A stretch of 47,787 nt of DNA from Phycisphaerae bacterium (GTDB taxonomy: Bacteria; Planctomycetota; Phycisphaerae; Tepidisphaerales; Tepidisphaeraceae): the NCBI GenBank assembly GCA_030448225.1, contig JAUJNJ010000038.1, positions 1 through 47,787 on the forward strand, given 5' to 3'. A program made the translations under genes and the position numbers. Positions 27,347 to 35,940 of this stretch are shown piece after piece. A model generated the notes under the pieces. It saw only the letters and a list, made by a program, of their open reading frames with translations, made no database searches and was not told the origin of the DNA. Numbering within the stretch: position 1 is the stretch's first letter; each line of letters starts with the position of its first letter.

Positions 27347-27375
27347 ATCTTATCGCCCCTTGAGGTTTGTTGCAA
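27347..27375 (-). promoter_or_regulatory. promoter of folC, probably leaderless
   Basis: On the minus strand TTGCAA (27370-27375), a 17-base spacer and TAAGAT (27347-27352) lie nine bases before the folC ATG (27337). The predicted start of transcription is within a few bases of the ATG, in line with the missing ribosome-binding site. Confidence 0.5.
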
Positions 27376-27501
27376 ATTTCGCCCGCAAACCACGACATGA
27401 GCGTCGCTTGCGCTAGTTGCAGGATGGGAAGCCTTTTACGGTTGCGCCGCCGCGGAACCAGCCGCAAAGAGCTGCCAGCGGTGCGTAAGGTTTGAGCGCA
27501 A

Positions 27502-28233
27502 TCACGCCTGGGGGCGGGGCATCTCGCTCGTCTGGTAACGCAGGTACCGCTTCTTCATCCAGCGGATGGCAAGCAGGTCGATGAACGCGCGAAACGCGCG
27601 GTTGCGGAAGCCGTACTTGGCGGTGCCGGCGAACCGGGCGGAATGCTTGACCGGTTCTTCGCGGACGGTGTAGCCGCGCATCTTCACGAGGGTGGGGAAG
27701 AAACGGTGGGCGCCGTTGAAGAGCTTCAACCCCTTGATGGCGTGGGCCTTGTAGAGCTTCAGGCTGCTGGCAGAGTCGTTGACGGTTTCCTCGCTGATCC
27801 AGTTGCGGATCTTGTTCGCCTGGCGGCTCTGCCATTTTCGGAACGGCGTGTCCTGCCGGTCCTTGCGCCAGCCGGTGATCATGTCGTAGCCGTCGAGCAT
27901 CGGGAGGAGGCGCGGGATCTCCTCGGGGTCGTTCTGGAGGTCGGCGTCGATCGTGCCGATCACGTCGCCCCGGGCCGCCTCGAAGCCGGCCTCGAACGCC
28001 GCGCTTTGCCCGCCGTTCTTAGCCATCCGGAGCACGCGGAGCCACGGGTACTGCCGCATCGCGTCGGCCAGCAATTGCGGCGTCGAGTCGGTGCTGCCGT
28101 CGTCGACGATGATCACCTCGAACGGCCGACCCGTCTGCGCCAGCGACGCCGCGACGCGCTCGAGGAGGACCTTGACGTTCTCCTCCTCGTTGTAGGCCGG
28201 GATCACGAGCGACAGGTATGGCGAGACTTCCAT
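27502..28233 (-). CDS. GT2 family glycosyltransferase (DPM1-like)
   Basis: The product has 243 residues: a GT-A fold enzyme of family GT2 related to polyprenyl-phosphate mannosyl/glucosyl transferases. LSLVIPAYNEEENVKVLLE starts the fold and VIIVDDGSTDST carries the first nucleotide-binding aspartates. GTIDADLQNDPEEIPRL contains the DAD metal motif, with the DPM1-like LQNDP extension. FRKWQSRQANKIRNWI follows. There is no C-terminal transmembrane pair, as in DPM1. The ATG at 28233 follows AGGA; another ATG at 28245 would add four residues. A PMT-family transferase at 29.5-31.2 kb could use the lipid-linked sugar it makes; that link is inference. Confidence 0.88.
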   Translation of the reverse strand: MEVSPYLSLVIPAYNEEENVKVLLERVAASLAQTGRPFEVIIVDDGSTDSTPQLLADAMRQYPWLRVLRMAKNGGQSAAFEAGFEAARGDVIGTIDADLQNDPEEIPRLLPMLDGYDMITGWRKDRQDTPFRKWQSRQANKIRNWISEETVNDSASSLKLYKAHAIKGLKLFNGAHRFFPTLVKMRGYTVREEPVKHSARFAGTAKYGFRNRAFRAFIDLLAIRWMKKRYLRYQTSEMPRPQA

Positions 28234-28343
28234 GAATCGAGGCATCCTAAGGGTTTGCGGGTGATCGTCCAGTCGTCGGGTTGGTCGGGAGTCGGTGTTG
28301 TTCTCGAAGAGACGACCGCGATCCGCGCCCACCGCGCCCCATC

Positions 28344-28371
28344 GTTTAGCCGCCGCTCGAAGAGCGGCGCG
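28344..28371 (+). repeat. 28-nt REP-like element, GTTTAGCC family, copy 3
   Basis: The head GTTTAGCC, hairpin GCCGCTCGAAGAGCGGC and tail GCG match the pair at 13.7-13.8 kb. It lies in the spacer 28246-28564 between the PAP2 and GT2 genes, where no gene is seen. Confidence 0.75.
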
Positions 28372-28564
28372 ACAGCACGGGTCGCACGAACCTGTGAACA
28401 CCCCGCGACACCGGCGCCGCCCAAAACCCTCGAACAAAGACACCACCGGGAGGAAACGTGGGACCAAACACCCACGGCGTTCGAAGTTGCTCCACCGTGA
28501 GTGGTCTAACGTTCGCCCGCCTCCATCCCGAGCGACGGGCATCGGTCACGTGCCGAGCGACAGT

Positions 28565-29213
28565 TCAGCGGCCCGCGACCGTCGACGTCAGCCTGCGAAG
28601 CTCGTTGCAGCTTTCGCGCTCGTGCAACGACTGCCCGACCCAATGAACGACGTATGCCGACAGCGTGCCGACGCCGGCGCCGACCACGACGTCGCTGAAG
28701 TAGTATGCGTTCTCCGCCACCCGCTCGACGGCCACCCCGGCGGCGGCGACGTAGAAGAGGATCGCCAGGCGCGGCACGTTGATCGCCAGGCACGCCGCCG
28801 TCGCGAACGCCAGCGTCGCGTGGCCGGACGGGAACGACATGTTCTCCGCCCCGACGAAGCCGCGCAGGCCGTTGATGAACGGGTCGAAGTCGTACGGCCG
28901 GATCCCCACGACGGGTCGCTGCCGCCCGGCGAACCACTTGGCGACCGTGTAGATCGCGCCGCCGAGCACCCCGCTCAGGAGCAGGTCGAGCCGCGGCGTA
29001 CCCCCGGCGGGCGTGCCAGGTCGCCAGCGCGAGCATCACCGCGAGCGTGAAGCGGAACTCGCCGGGCATCTTGAAGAAGACGTTGCCCGGGTGGTGCTTG
29101 TCGGCCGCGTTCCAGTCCGCCCAGCGCGCGACCGCCCCGTCGAGCGAGAACGCGATCGCCACGAGGCCGAGCCAGATGGCGCCGACGATCAGAAACTGGC
29201 GGCGAGTGCTCAT
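28565..29213 (-). CDS. PAP2-superfamily membrane protein, one frameshift, catalytic His replaced
   Basis: About 215 residues. The N-terminal frame (MSTRRQFLIVGAIWLGLVAI, then FRFTLAVMLALATWHARRGY) is joined by a shift near 28985 to LGGAIYTVAKWFAGRQRPVV onward. KWFAGRQRP is the KxxxxxxRP motif and SFPSGHATLAF the PSGH motif of phosphatidic acid phosphatases. In the third motif (RVAENAYYFSDVVVG) the nucleophilic histidine expected four residues before Asp is a tyrosine (TAC for CAC). The protein should span the membrane five or six times. It may be inactive, or the base may be a sequencing error. The lipid substrate is unknown. Confidence 0.75.
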
Positions 29214-29266
29214 CCTACTGACGTCCCGGATTCCGATACCGCCCCCACGAGCGCGAACGAGGAAAA

Positions 29267-29433
29267 TTGAACCACGGAGGCACGGAGACACGGAGGTAAG
29301 GCGGAGGAAGGCGATTGATGATCGTTGAAAGACAGCGGATCGAGGAAGACCGATGCACACGCAGTCGCCGTCCTTCACACTCGGTCGTCGCCTTTCTCCG
29401 TGCCTCCGTGCCCTCGCGTGCCTCCGTGCCTGA
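29267..29433. repeat. long hairpin with ACGGAGGCACGGAG arms
   Basis: The left arm (29267-29298) begins TTGAACCACGGAGG and ends CACGGAGGTA, the same 32-nt sequence as at 3447-3478 with two differences. The right arm (about 29393-29433) consists of CTCCGTGCCTCCGTGCC words. The 95-base centre again contains GAAGAC and GCGATT/AATCGC-like pairs. It occupies the spacer 29214-29512 between PAP2 and the PMT-family gene. Confidence 0.75.
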
Positions 29434-29512
29434 ATCACCGTTCACGACTAATACGATCTCACGTTCCGCTGCATTCCGCGGAAATTGTGGCAGCGGTAGA
29501 CGCGGAACTGCC

Positions 29513-31177
29513 TCACTGTAGCCCCCGCCGCACGATATCGAGCTTCGGGAGTTCCTCGACGACCTCGAACGCCTGCCACAGGTCCGGGCGGAACCACCCG
29601 ACGTAGATCGCGTCGCGGCCGGCGAGGGCGGGGTTGTCGGCCAGGTCGAGCGAGCGGTCGGGCCACATGTCGTACTGGCTGGCGCGCTTCGGCCGCGTGA
29701 GGAAGAACGATCCGGCGCAGTACGCCTTGGGCTGCCCGTCGACGTAGAAGCCCATCTGCCCGGTGTACTGGTAATCCTCGCACATCACGAACGCGCCCCG
29801 GGTTGAGCCCGGCCCGCAGTTCGCTCACGTGCCGGCCAAGTTCCTCCCACCCTTGAGCTTCGCCATCGGGTCGGCGCGCATCGGCGCGCCGCCGAGGCGA
29901 CCGGCGATGTTGCGGTCGGCCCAGCCGATGGCCGGGTAGAGGATCTCCGTGTCGTGCAGGACCGGCATCGCCAGCAGCCCGAACGCGACGGCCGGGTAGA
30001 ACCACGCCCGCCAGGGCTTCCAAACGCGCGGTCGCGGAGGGCGCGTCGAGAGGTAGTACGCCGCCAGGATCATCAGCGTGAAGTACGTCGGGGCGGGCCA
30101 GTTGAGTTGCACCTTCGCCAGCACCGCAACGAGCGTCACGAGCGCGAAGAACGGTACGCCGATCAACGTGGGAACATCAGCCGGCGGGTCGTCTCGTCCG
30201 CCGGGTCGGCCTTGCGCTGCCGCCACGCGTACAGCACGCCCGCAGTCATCAGCAGGAAGATCGTCGGCTGGAGGATGCCGATCTGCCCGCCGAGGAAGCC
30301 AAAGACGTTGAGCGGGTCGAACGACCCGCCGCCGTCGGTCCCCGTCTGCGTCGCGACGTGCCGCTCACCCACCCGTGCTGCGCGTTCCACAGGATCACCG
30401 GCGTCGTGAACAGCAGCGCTGCCACCGCGACGCCGACCCACGGCCAGGGCGTGCGGAGTTGCCGGCGTGCGATCGGGTCGGCGGCGAGGACGAGCAGGAT
30501 GATCGGCAGCCAGAGGAACGCCGCGTACTTCGCGAGAAACCCGACGCCGACGACGACGCCGATCAGCGGCCAGAGCCAACGCCTGTCGTCAAAGATCGCG
30601 TGCGCCGCCAAGTACGTCGCCAGCCGCCCAGCAGAAGAAGAACGGCGGGTCGATCGTCATCAACACGCTGCCGGCGATGAACATCGGCACGATGTGGTAC
30701 AGCAACACCGCCCCCAGCCGCCAGGCGATCGCTGCGGAAGAGTTTGAGCGTCAGGAGGTACGTGAGGATCGACGTGCCGACGCCGAGGATCAGAGCGGGC
30801 AATCGCACGGCCCACATCACGTCCCCGAACACCGCGCAAGCCGCGCGGATGATGTAGGCGACGAGCGGCCCCTTGCTGTAGTAGCTCAGCTCGAGCTGGC
30901 GCGACCAGTCCCAGTACTGCGCCTCGTCGCCGGACAGGTCGATCGGGCAGTCGTTGCGCAGGTACATCAGGTGGCTGACGAATCCGTATGCGAGCAGCAC
31001 CGCGAGGATCACCCGGCACCGCACCGGCGTGAGCCACTCGAAGCGCCACGCGGCCCGGGCGGGCGGGTGTTGCGTCGCGGAGACAACGTCGATGGCGGCC
31101 GGCAGTTCCATGGCGAGCGGCCCCGCCGCGGCACCCTGGCCGCGGTCGACCCCGTGAGCGAGTTCGATGGTCCGCAT
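29513..31177 (-). CDS. PMT/ArnT-like membrane glycosyltransferase (GT39/GT83 type), frameshifted
   Basis: Roughly 550 residues can be read across about four shifts (near 30700, 30360, 30190 and 29815). The N-terminal part has DLSGDEAQYWDWSRQLELSY followed by YSKGPLVAYIIRA, the acidic DE loop and first periplasmic helix of polyprenyl-phosphate-sugar-dependent transferases. Many hydrophobic helices follow (LILGVGTSILTYLLTLKLF, VVVGVGFLAKYAAFLWLPII, FALVTLVAVLAKVQLNWPAP, YPAVAFGLLAMPVL). The C-terminal soluble part is GFYVDGQPKAYCAGSFFLT to the stop. The start could instead be at 31111. It would glycosylate lipid or protein on the outer face of the membrane. All conserved blocks persist, so damage is recent or technical. 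Confidence 0.75.
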
Positions 31178-31379
31178 CAGGTAGCTTATCGGACGCGGAG
31201 GGGAAATGCCTGTAGCCCGACGGCGACCGCATTCACGGACGAACGCGGCGGACGCTATCGATTAATTCCGATGTGTCGGAACCCGGTGAAACGCCGTTGC
31301 TTGCGAGCGGTTTGGGTTCGTTTTGCAGTGGCCGATCCCAACGTCGCGACCGTGCCAAAGCCGTACCCTCCCCGGCGAT
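31178..31379. other. spacer without recognised features
   Basis: Between the PMT-family start and the RDD stop I see only a short CCGATGTGTCGG hairpin near 31268 and no gene. Confidence 0.5.
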
Positions 31380-31967
31380 CTATTCCCCCACCGGCCGCGG
31401 CTTGGGGGCGAGAGGGGTGACGGCGACGACCGTGCCGGAGACGGCGTCGAACAGCGTCTTGCCGCGCCGCATCATGAACATGTAGCAGCAGGCGATCGCG
31501 ATCGACCCGCCCGTGACGAACAGGTAAACGATCGCCAGCAGCGCCAGCGGGTGCGACGCGAAGAGGACGGGCACGAACAGGAAGACCGGCACCAGCTTGA
31601 CCAGCGACCGCACGACGAGCGACGACAGCGGCGGGGTCGCCAGCGCTGCGCTCCGCACGGCCAGGCCGAACATCCGCTTGCCGGGCGTGACGCCGGTGAA
31701 CGTCTCCAGCAACGCGTACGCGGCGACGACCGCCGCCGCCAGCCACCCCACCCACGCGTCGGTCATGGGCGTGAGCGGCCCGAACGACAGGAAGATGAAC
31801 AGGCAGCAGACCGCCACGATGGACGCGTCACACGACGCCGCCGCCACCCGACGTTCGAGGTAGGCCAGCACCGTCAGGTCCCCCCGCGGGAACGCGTGGC
31901 GCGACGCCCAGTTCTGCTCCTTGTCGTCGTCGGCGGCGGCGGGGGCATTGATCGTGTCGTCGGTCAT
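31380..31967 (-). CDS. RDD-family membrane protein
   Basis: The product has 195 residues. Four hydrophobic segments ([74 protein letters not shown]) follow an [15 protein letters not shown] start that fits the RDD pattern of Arg and Asp in the first helix. [13 protein letters not shown] is the family's GKxxxGL motif. [15 protein letters not shown] is the C-terminal block. The ATG at 31967 follows GGGGGA. The molybdopterin oxidoreductase gene ends 28 bases upstream, so the two are likely co-transcribed. RDD proteins are membrane proteins of uncertain transport roles; this one has no specific assignment. Confidence 0.85.
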   Translation of the reverse strand: MTDDTINAPAAADDDKEQNWASRHAFPRGDLTVLAYLERRVAAASCDASIVAVCCLFIFLSFGPLTPMTDAWVGWLAAAVVAAYALLETFTGVTPGKRMFGLAVRSAALATPPLSSLVVRSLVKLVPVFLFVPVLFASHPLALLAIVYLFVTGGSIAIACCYMFMMRRGKTLFDAVSGTVVAVTPLAPKPRPVGE

Positions 31968-31995
31968 CAGCATCCCCCGCCCATGGTCGCCGTCC

Positions 31996-32622
31996 TCACC
32001 ACCCGAAGCGTTCCTCGCGCCACGGGTCGCCGTGCATGTGGTAGCCGTTCTGCTCCCAGAAGCCGGGGGCGTCGTTCGTGCGGAGTTCGATGCCGCGGAG
32101 CCACTTGGCGCTCTTCCAGAGATATAAGCGTGGGACCAGGCCACGCAGCGGGTAGCCGTGCTCGGGGGTAAGGTCCTGGCCGTCCCACGCGTAGGCGAGG
32201 ATGCAGTCCTCGGCGAGGAACTCCTTCAGCGGCACGTTCACGGTGAAGCCGGCCTCGCTGTGGCACATGACGTAGCGGGCGTTGGCGCGGGGCTTGGCGC
32301 GCTCGATGATCGCGCGCGTCGGCACGCCGGTGAACACGTTGTTCAGCCGGCTCCAGTGGGTGACGCAGTGCATGTCGCACTCGACGTCGACGGCGGGCAT
32401 CGCGCGGATCTCGTCGTACGTCAGCTCGTACTCGTCCTCGACGATCCCGAAGACGCGCAAGCGCCAGTCCGGGTGGCGCGGGTCGATTTTCGGCACCGCA
32501 CCGTAGTGCAGCACCGGCCACTTCGCCGTGAGCGTCTGCCCCGGCGGCGTGCGATCGGCCGGGGAGCCCCGGAGCGTGTCGGGGCTGACGATGCGAGGAC
32601 GCGCGGCGGGGTCGACGGTCAT
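31996..32622 (-). CDS. sulfite-oxidase-like molybdopterin oxidoreductase
   Basis: The 208-residue protein contains only the molybdopterin-binding domain of the sulfite oxidase/YedY superfamily. [20 protein letters not shown] carries Cys86, the expected thiolate ligand of molybdenum in the CVTxW motif. [37 protein letters not shown] (family consensus GYPLRxxVP, with KWL) and [14 protein letters not shown] follow. There is no twin-arginine or other signal peptide, so it should be cytoplasmic, unlike YedY/MsrP. No heme or dimerisation domain is present. It lies directly upstream of the RDD gene. The substrate is unknown. Confidence 0.9.
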   Translation of the reverse strand: MTVDPAARPRIVSPDTLRGSPADRTPPGQTLTAKWPVLHYGAVPKIDPRHPDWRLRVFGIVEDEYELTYDEIRAMPAVDVECDMHCVTHWSRLNNVFTGVPTRAIIERAKPRANARYVMCHSEAGFTVNVPLKEFLAEDCILAYAWDGQDLTPEHGYPLRGLVPRLYLWKSAKWLRGIELRTNDAPGFWEQNGYHMHGDPWREERFGW

Positions 32623-32627
32623 GTCGT

Positions 32628-32818
32628 GAATCGTAAGCACGAATCGCGAAGCACGAAATCCGAAAGCAGCGGAAAAAGACGCGAGGCGGGCGAGCGATCA
32701 GTCACGCCCGCGGGCGGTGCAATGCGCAGCAGCGCCGGAGCCGCTGCGACGGCCGACCTGTTCTCCTACGCTCCCCGTCGGGCTTCTTTCGGATTTCGAA
32801 CTTCGGTTTCGTGCTCAC
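32628..32818. repeat. inverted repeat of CGAAATCCGAAAG words
   Basis: On the left, TCGTAAGCACGAATCGCGAA then GCACGAAATCCGAAAG (32651-32666). On the right, CTTTCGGATTTCG (32786-32798) then CTTCGGTTTCGTGCTC. Both arms are made of CGAA, GCACGAA and ATCCGAA words. It occupies the spacer between the oxidoreductase start and the terminator of the adhesin-like gene. Confidence 0.65.
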
Positions 32819-32830
32819 CAAAACAGGAAC

Positions 32831-32861
32831 CGGGCGCCCGTCCCGATGGACGAGCGCCCGG
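32831..32861 (-). terminator. intrinsic terminator of the adhesin-like gene
   Basis: CGGGCGCCCGTCC, loop CGAT, GGACGAGCGCCCG form a 13-bp stem with one mismatch. On the minus strand the hairpin is followed by TTCCTGTTTTGG. It lies 37 bases past the stop at 32899. Confidence 0.7.
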
Positions 32862-32898
32862 CCCGCGCGTTCACGTCAGTTGCGGTCCGCGCCGTGCG

Positions 32899-35421
32899 TT
32901 AGCTGATCGTGATCAGCGTCTCGACGTTCTTCTGCGGCTTGGCGCGGTCGTTGGCCTGGCCGAAGTAGACGTCGCTGCCGGCGGCGCCGACGAGGTTGTC
33001 GACGTCGTTGTCGGTGTCGATCGTCTCGCTGCTGAACCGCGCGCCGGCCGACCCGACGCCGGCCTGGATCGCCGCGACGCGCGACGCGTAGTCGGCGCCG
33101 TTGTTCCACGTCGCCAGCAGGCTGCTCAGCGCGCGGGAGTTGGCGGCGGTGTACTGGTTGTAGTCGGTGGCCGAGCCGACCAGGATGTCGTCCCCCGCCG
33201 CCGTCAGGACCTTGTCGGCCCCGCCGCCGCCGATCGCGATGTCGTTGCCGCGGCCGGTGCTGATCTTGTCGTTCCCGGTGCCGCCGATCACGACGTCGTT
33301 GAGGTTGCCGGTGTTGATGCGGTCGTCGCCGTCGCCGCCGTTCACGCGGAACGCGCTGTTCTTCAGGATGCCGACCGAGATCACGTCGTTGCCGGCGCCG
33401 CCGTCGACGATGACCGACCCGCTCGGCAGGGCGGCGTCGGAGAAGATCTCGGTCTTGCCGAGCAGGACGCGCACGCCGCCGCCCTTACGCTTGGCGATCA
33501 CGATCTTCTCGGCGTTCGCCGTGCCGTTGATGAACAGCGCCCGCAGGGCGTTGTTCTCCGGGTCGACGTCGAAGCCGGCCGCGCCGGTCGTGGCGACGTT
33601 GACGGTCGCGGTGTCGGTGCCGCCCTCGCCGTTGTCAATCCGGTAGGTGAAGGTGTCCGGGCCGTTGTACCCGTTGCCGGCGTACGTGACCCGGTTGCCG
33701 GCGACCGTCGCGGTGCCGCCGGCCGGCTGGTCGACGATCGTGACGGTGAGCGCGCGGCCCATCGCGTCGGTGTCGTTCGCCAGCACGTCGATCTCGACCG
33801 TCTGGCCGATCGCGCGGGTCGCGGTGTCGTCGTTGGCGACCGGCGGGATGGTCGAGGCGTCGGCGACGGCGACGGCGATCACGTCCTCGTCCTGCTGGGC
33901 GCCGCCGGGGCCGGTCGCGCCCTGGTCGTTGCTCGTGACGGTGATCGTCGACGCGCCGATGAAGCCGGCGGCCGGCGTGTAGGTGACGGTCGCCAGGGCG
34001 GCGTTGACGTCGGCGGCGGTGCCGGTGAACGTCATCGTCTCGTCCGACGCGCCGTCGCCGGCGCTGAACGTGAGGCCGGCGGTGCCGCCGAGCGTGAGCG
34101 TGCCGTTGGTGGCCGCGAGCGTCATCAGCAGCGGCGAGGCGGCGGCGTCGGGGTCGGCGACGGAGATCGCGGTCTCGCCGGTCAGGACGAGCGTGCCGCC
34201 CTCGTAGGTCGTCTGGTCGCCGGGGACGGTGTTGACCGGCGGGTCGTTGGCCTCGACGGTCAGCAGCGTCACGTCGTTGTTGCCGTCGCCGCCGGCGTAG
34301 CTGATCTGGTACGTCTGCCCGCCGGCGGAGATGCGCCCGCCCTCGGGCAGGTCGGCGAACGTCCCGGTGACGCCGTCGGTGCCGTCGTTGCTGATGATCA
34401 CGAACGTCGCGCCGTTGCCGGGCGTGAAGCCCTCGGCGGGCGTGAGCTGGAGCACGGCCTCGGGGTCGATCGTCACGGTGCCGGTGACGGCGAGCTGGTC
34501 GTAGCCGGTGCCGGCGGTCGTGCCGGCGGCGTTGATGCCGAGGCGGCTGCCGCCGTCGAGCAGGAGGTTGCCGCTGTTGATCACGCCGCTCGTGTTGTTG
34601 CCGACGCCGGGGAACAGGTCGCCGCCCTCTCGGACGCTCAGCGGGCCGCCGACGCGGCCGACGCCGCGGAGGTCGCCGTCGACCCGGACCGCGCCGGTGC
34701 CGGTCGCCGAGCCGCCGCCGGTGTGGTTGAGCGTGAGCAGGCTGTTCGACTCGATGGTCGTGTTGCCGGCGTACGTGTTGTCGCCGACGAGCGTGGTCGC
34801 GCCCGACGCGTCCTTCAGGAGCCCGCCGGGGCCGGTGATCGTGCCGTTGACCGTCACCTCCGACACGCCGCGCAGCCCGAGGATGTCACCCGCCTGCACG
34901 GTGACCGGCCCGTTGATCACCAGCGCCGACGCGTTGTTGGCGATGAACGACGACGGCGGGTTCCCCGCGGTGGGGATCTCGGTCATCGTGATCCCGAAGT
35001 TCACGGTGTTCGTGCCGCTCTCGGCGCTGCTCGTGACGTCGTCGTTGATCACGACCGCGTTGCCGCCGAGCGTCCACCCGCCGTTGAGGAACTCGATGTC
35101 CTCGAACACGGTGTTGGCCGGGTAGTCGTTGTTGGTCGTCTTGCGGGCCGAGCCGCCGAAGTCGAGCTGCGCGGTCCCGTCGGCCGGCGGCGCCTGGTCG
35201 AGCGCGGGGGTGGCGGCGTTGGCGTCGTGGTCGAACGCCCAGTTGGCGGCGGTCGTCCAGTTGTCGTTGGCGCCCCCGCCGTCCCACGTGAACACCGCGA
35301 ACAGGACGCGCCCCTCGAGGGTCTCGATCGCCTTGCCGCCGGCGGCCATCGCGGCGACGGCCGCGGTCTTCAGTTGCTTCGTGCGAACACCCTTGCGGGC
35401 CATTTGGGGCTGCCTTGCCAT
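32899..35421 (-). CDS. 840-residue secreted adhesin-like protein with beta-strand and RTX repeats
   Basis: The N-terminus has AIETLEGRVLFA (residues 31-42), the LEPR-like motif, followed by FTWDGGGANDNWTTAANW, typical of autotransporter-associated beta-strand proteins. Such a repeat (GGLLKDASGATTLVGDNTYA) is near residue 200. Cadherin-like domains start at NDPPVNTVPGDQTTYEGG (about 385) and VANDDTATRAIGQTVEIDVL (about 555). Hemolysin-type calcium-binding repeats (GGDGDDRINTG, GGTGNDKISTGRGNDIAIGG) cover roughly 690-740. It is an exported calcium-binding surface protein, probably in adhesion or matrix formation. AGGA lies about ten bases before the ATG. A terminator follows the gene. No secretion system gene is near. 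Confidence 0.88.
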   Translation of the reverse strand: MARQPQMARKGVRTKQLKTAAVAAMAAGGKAIETLEGRVLFAVFTWDGGGANDNWTTAANWAFDHDANAATPALDQAPPADGTAQLDFGGSARKTTNNDYPANTVFEDIEFLNGGWTLGGNAVVINDDVTSSAESGTNTVNFGITMTEIPTAGNPPSSFIANNASALVINGPVTVQAGDILGLRGVSEVTVNGTITGPGGLLKDASGATTLVGDNTYAGNTTIESNSLLTLNHTGGGSATGTGAVRVDGDLRGVGRVGGPLSVREGGDLFPGVGNNTSGVINSGNLLLDGGSRLGINAAGTTAGTGYDQLAVTGTVTIDPEAVLQLTPAEGFTPGNGATFVIISNDGTDGVTGTFADLPEGGRISAGGQTYQISYAGGDGNNDVTLLTVEANDPPVNTVPGDQTTYEGGTLVLTGETAISVADPDAAASPLLMTLAATNGTLTLGGTAGLTFSAGDGASDETMTFTGTAADVNAALATVTYTPAAGFIGASTITVTSNDQGATGPGGAQQDEDVIAVAVADASTIPPVANDDTATRAIGQTVEIDVLANDTDAMGRALTVTIVDQPAGGTATVAGNRVTYAGNGYNGPDTFTYRIDNGEGGTDTATVNVATTGAAGFDVDPENNALRALFINGTANAEKIVIAKRKGGGVRVLLGKTEIFSDAALPSGSVIVDGGAGNDVISVGILKNSAFRVNGGDGDDRINTGNLNDVVIGGTGNDKISTGRGNDIAIGGGGADKVLTAAGDDILVGSATDYNQYTAANSRALSSLLATWNNGADYASRVAAIQAGVGSAGARFSSETIDTDNDVDNLVGAAGSDVYFGQANDRAKPQKNVETLITIS

Positions 35422-35940
35422 TACGACTAATTCCTTTCACCGCAGACCGACCGGCCGTCACCACCCCGCCCCGACACCGGGATCGGTTCTGCGGCAACGT
35501 CGACACGACCTACATCAGGTTTCTTGAGAGAATTGCTGTACTGAACTTCGTGCTATTTCGTTATCGGACGACCGGCCGGTCGCTTTTGAGCGGATACACG
35601 ACTATGTCCAATAATGGTGTGCCTGGCAAGACAAACGTTGGGGCATTTCCCTAGATTGGCAAGGTAGGAATGGCGTGACGTCTCACCGACCACCACGAAC
35701 GGCCTGAACACACGTAAATGCCATCATTGATGGCAGTTGAGACGAGACTGCGGCTGCGTGGCTGCCGCGAATGGGGCCCCGGCTTAGCCCGTTTCCCGAC
35801 CCGCCGTGGCTGGCCACGCTCAATCTAAGGTGGGGCCGCGTGCGCGATGATTCAGGAATCGCGCGAGTTTGACGTGGTTTAGTGAAGATCGGGGGTGAAG
35901 CGGGTGGACGGAAAGTGGGCTTCGCAATGTCGAGGCGGCG
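35422..35940. other. 519-bp gene-free spacer with two small palindromes
   Basis: This spacer is less GC-rich than its surroundings. It holds a perfect 14-bp palindrome CGACCGGCCGGTCG (35569-35582), followed by CTTTTGAG, and TGCCATC-ATT-GATGGCA (35719-35735). It lies upstream of the adhesin-like gene and downstream of the repeat-protein gene, so the first may be an operator or terminator. I found no gene or clear -35/-10 pair. Confidence 0.45.

Noticed and set aside
32158..35430. 1090-residue plus-strand open frame
   Set aside because: It lies antisense to the adhesin-like gene, has a composition of Asp/Arg/Val/Gly typical of mirror frames in GC-rich DNA, and shows no domain.
35415..35654. 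79-residue open frame in the spacer upstream of the adhesin-like gene
   Set aside because: It overlaps the 5' end of that gene, has no ribosome-binding site and shows no motif.
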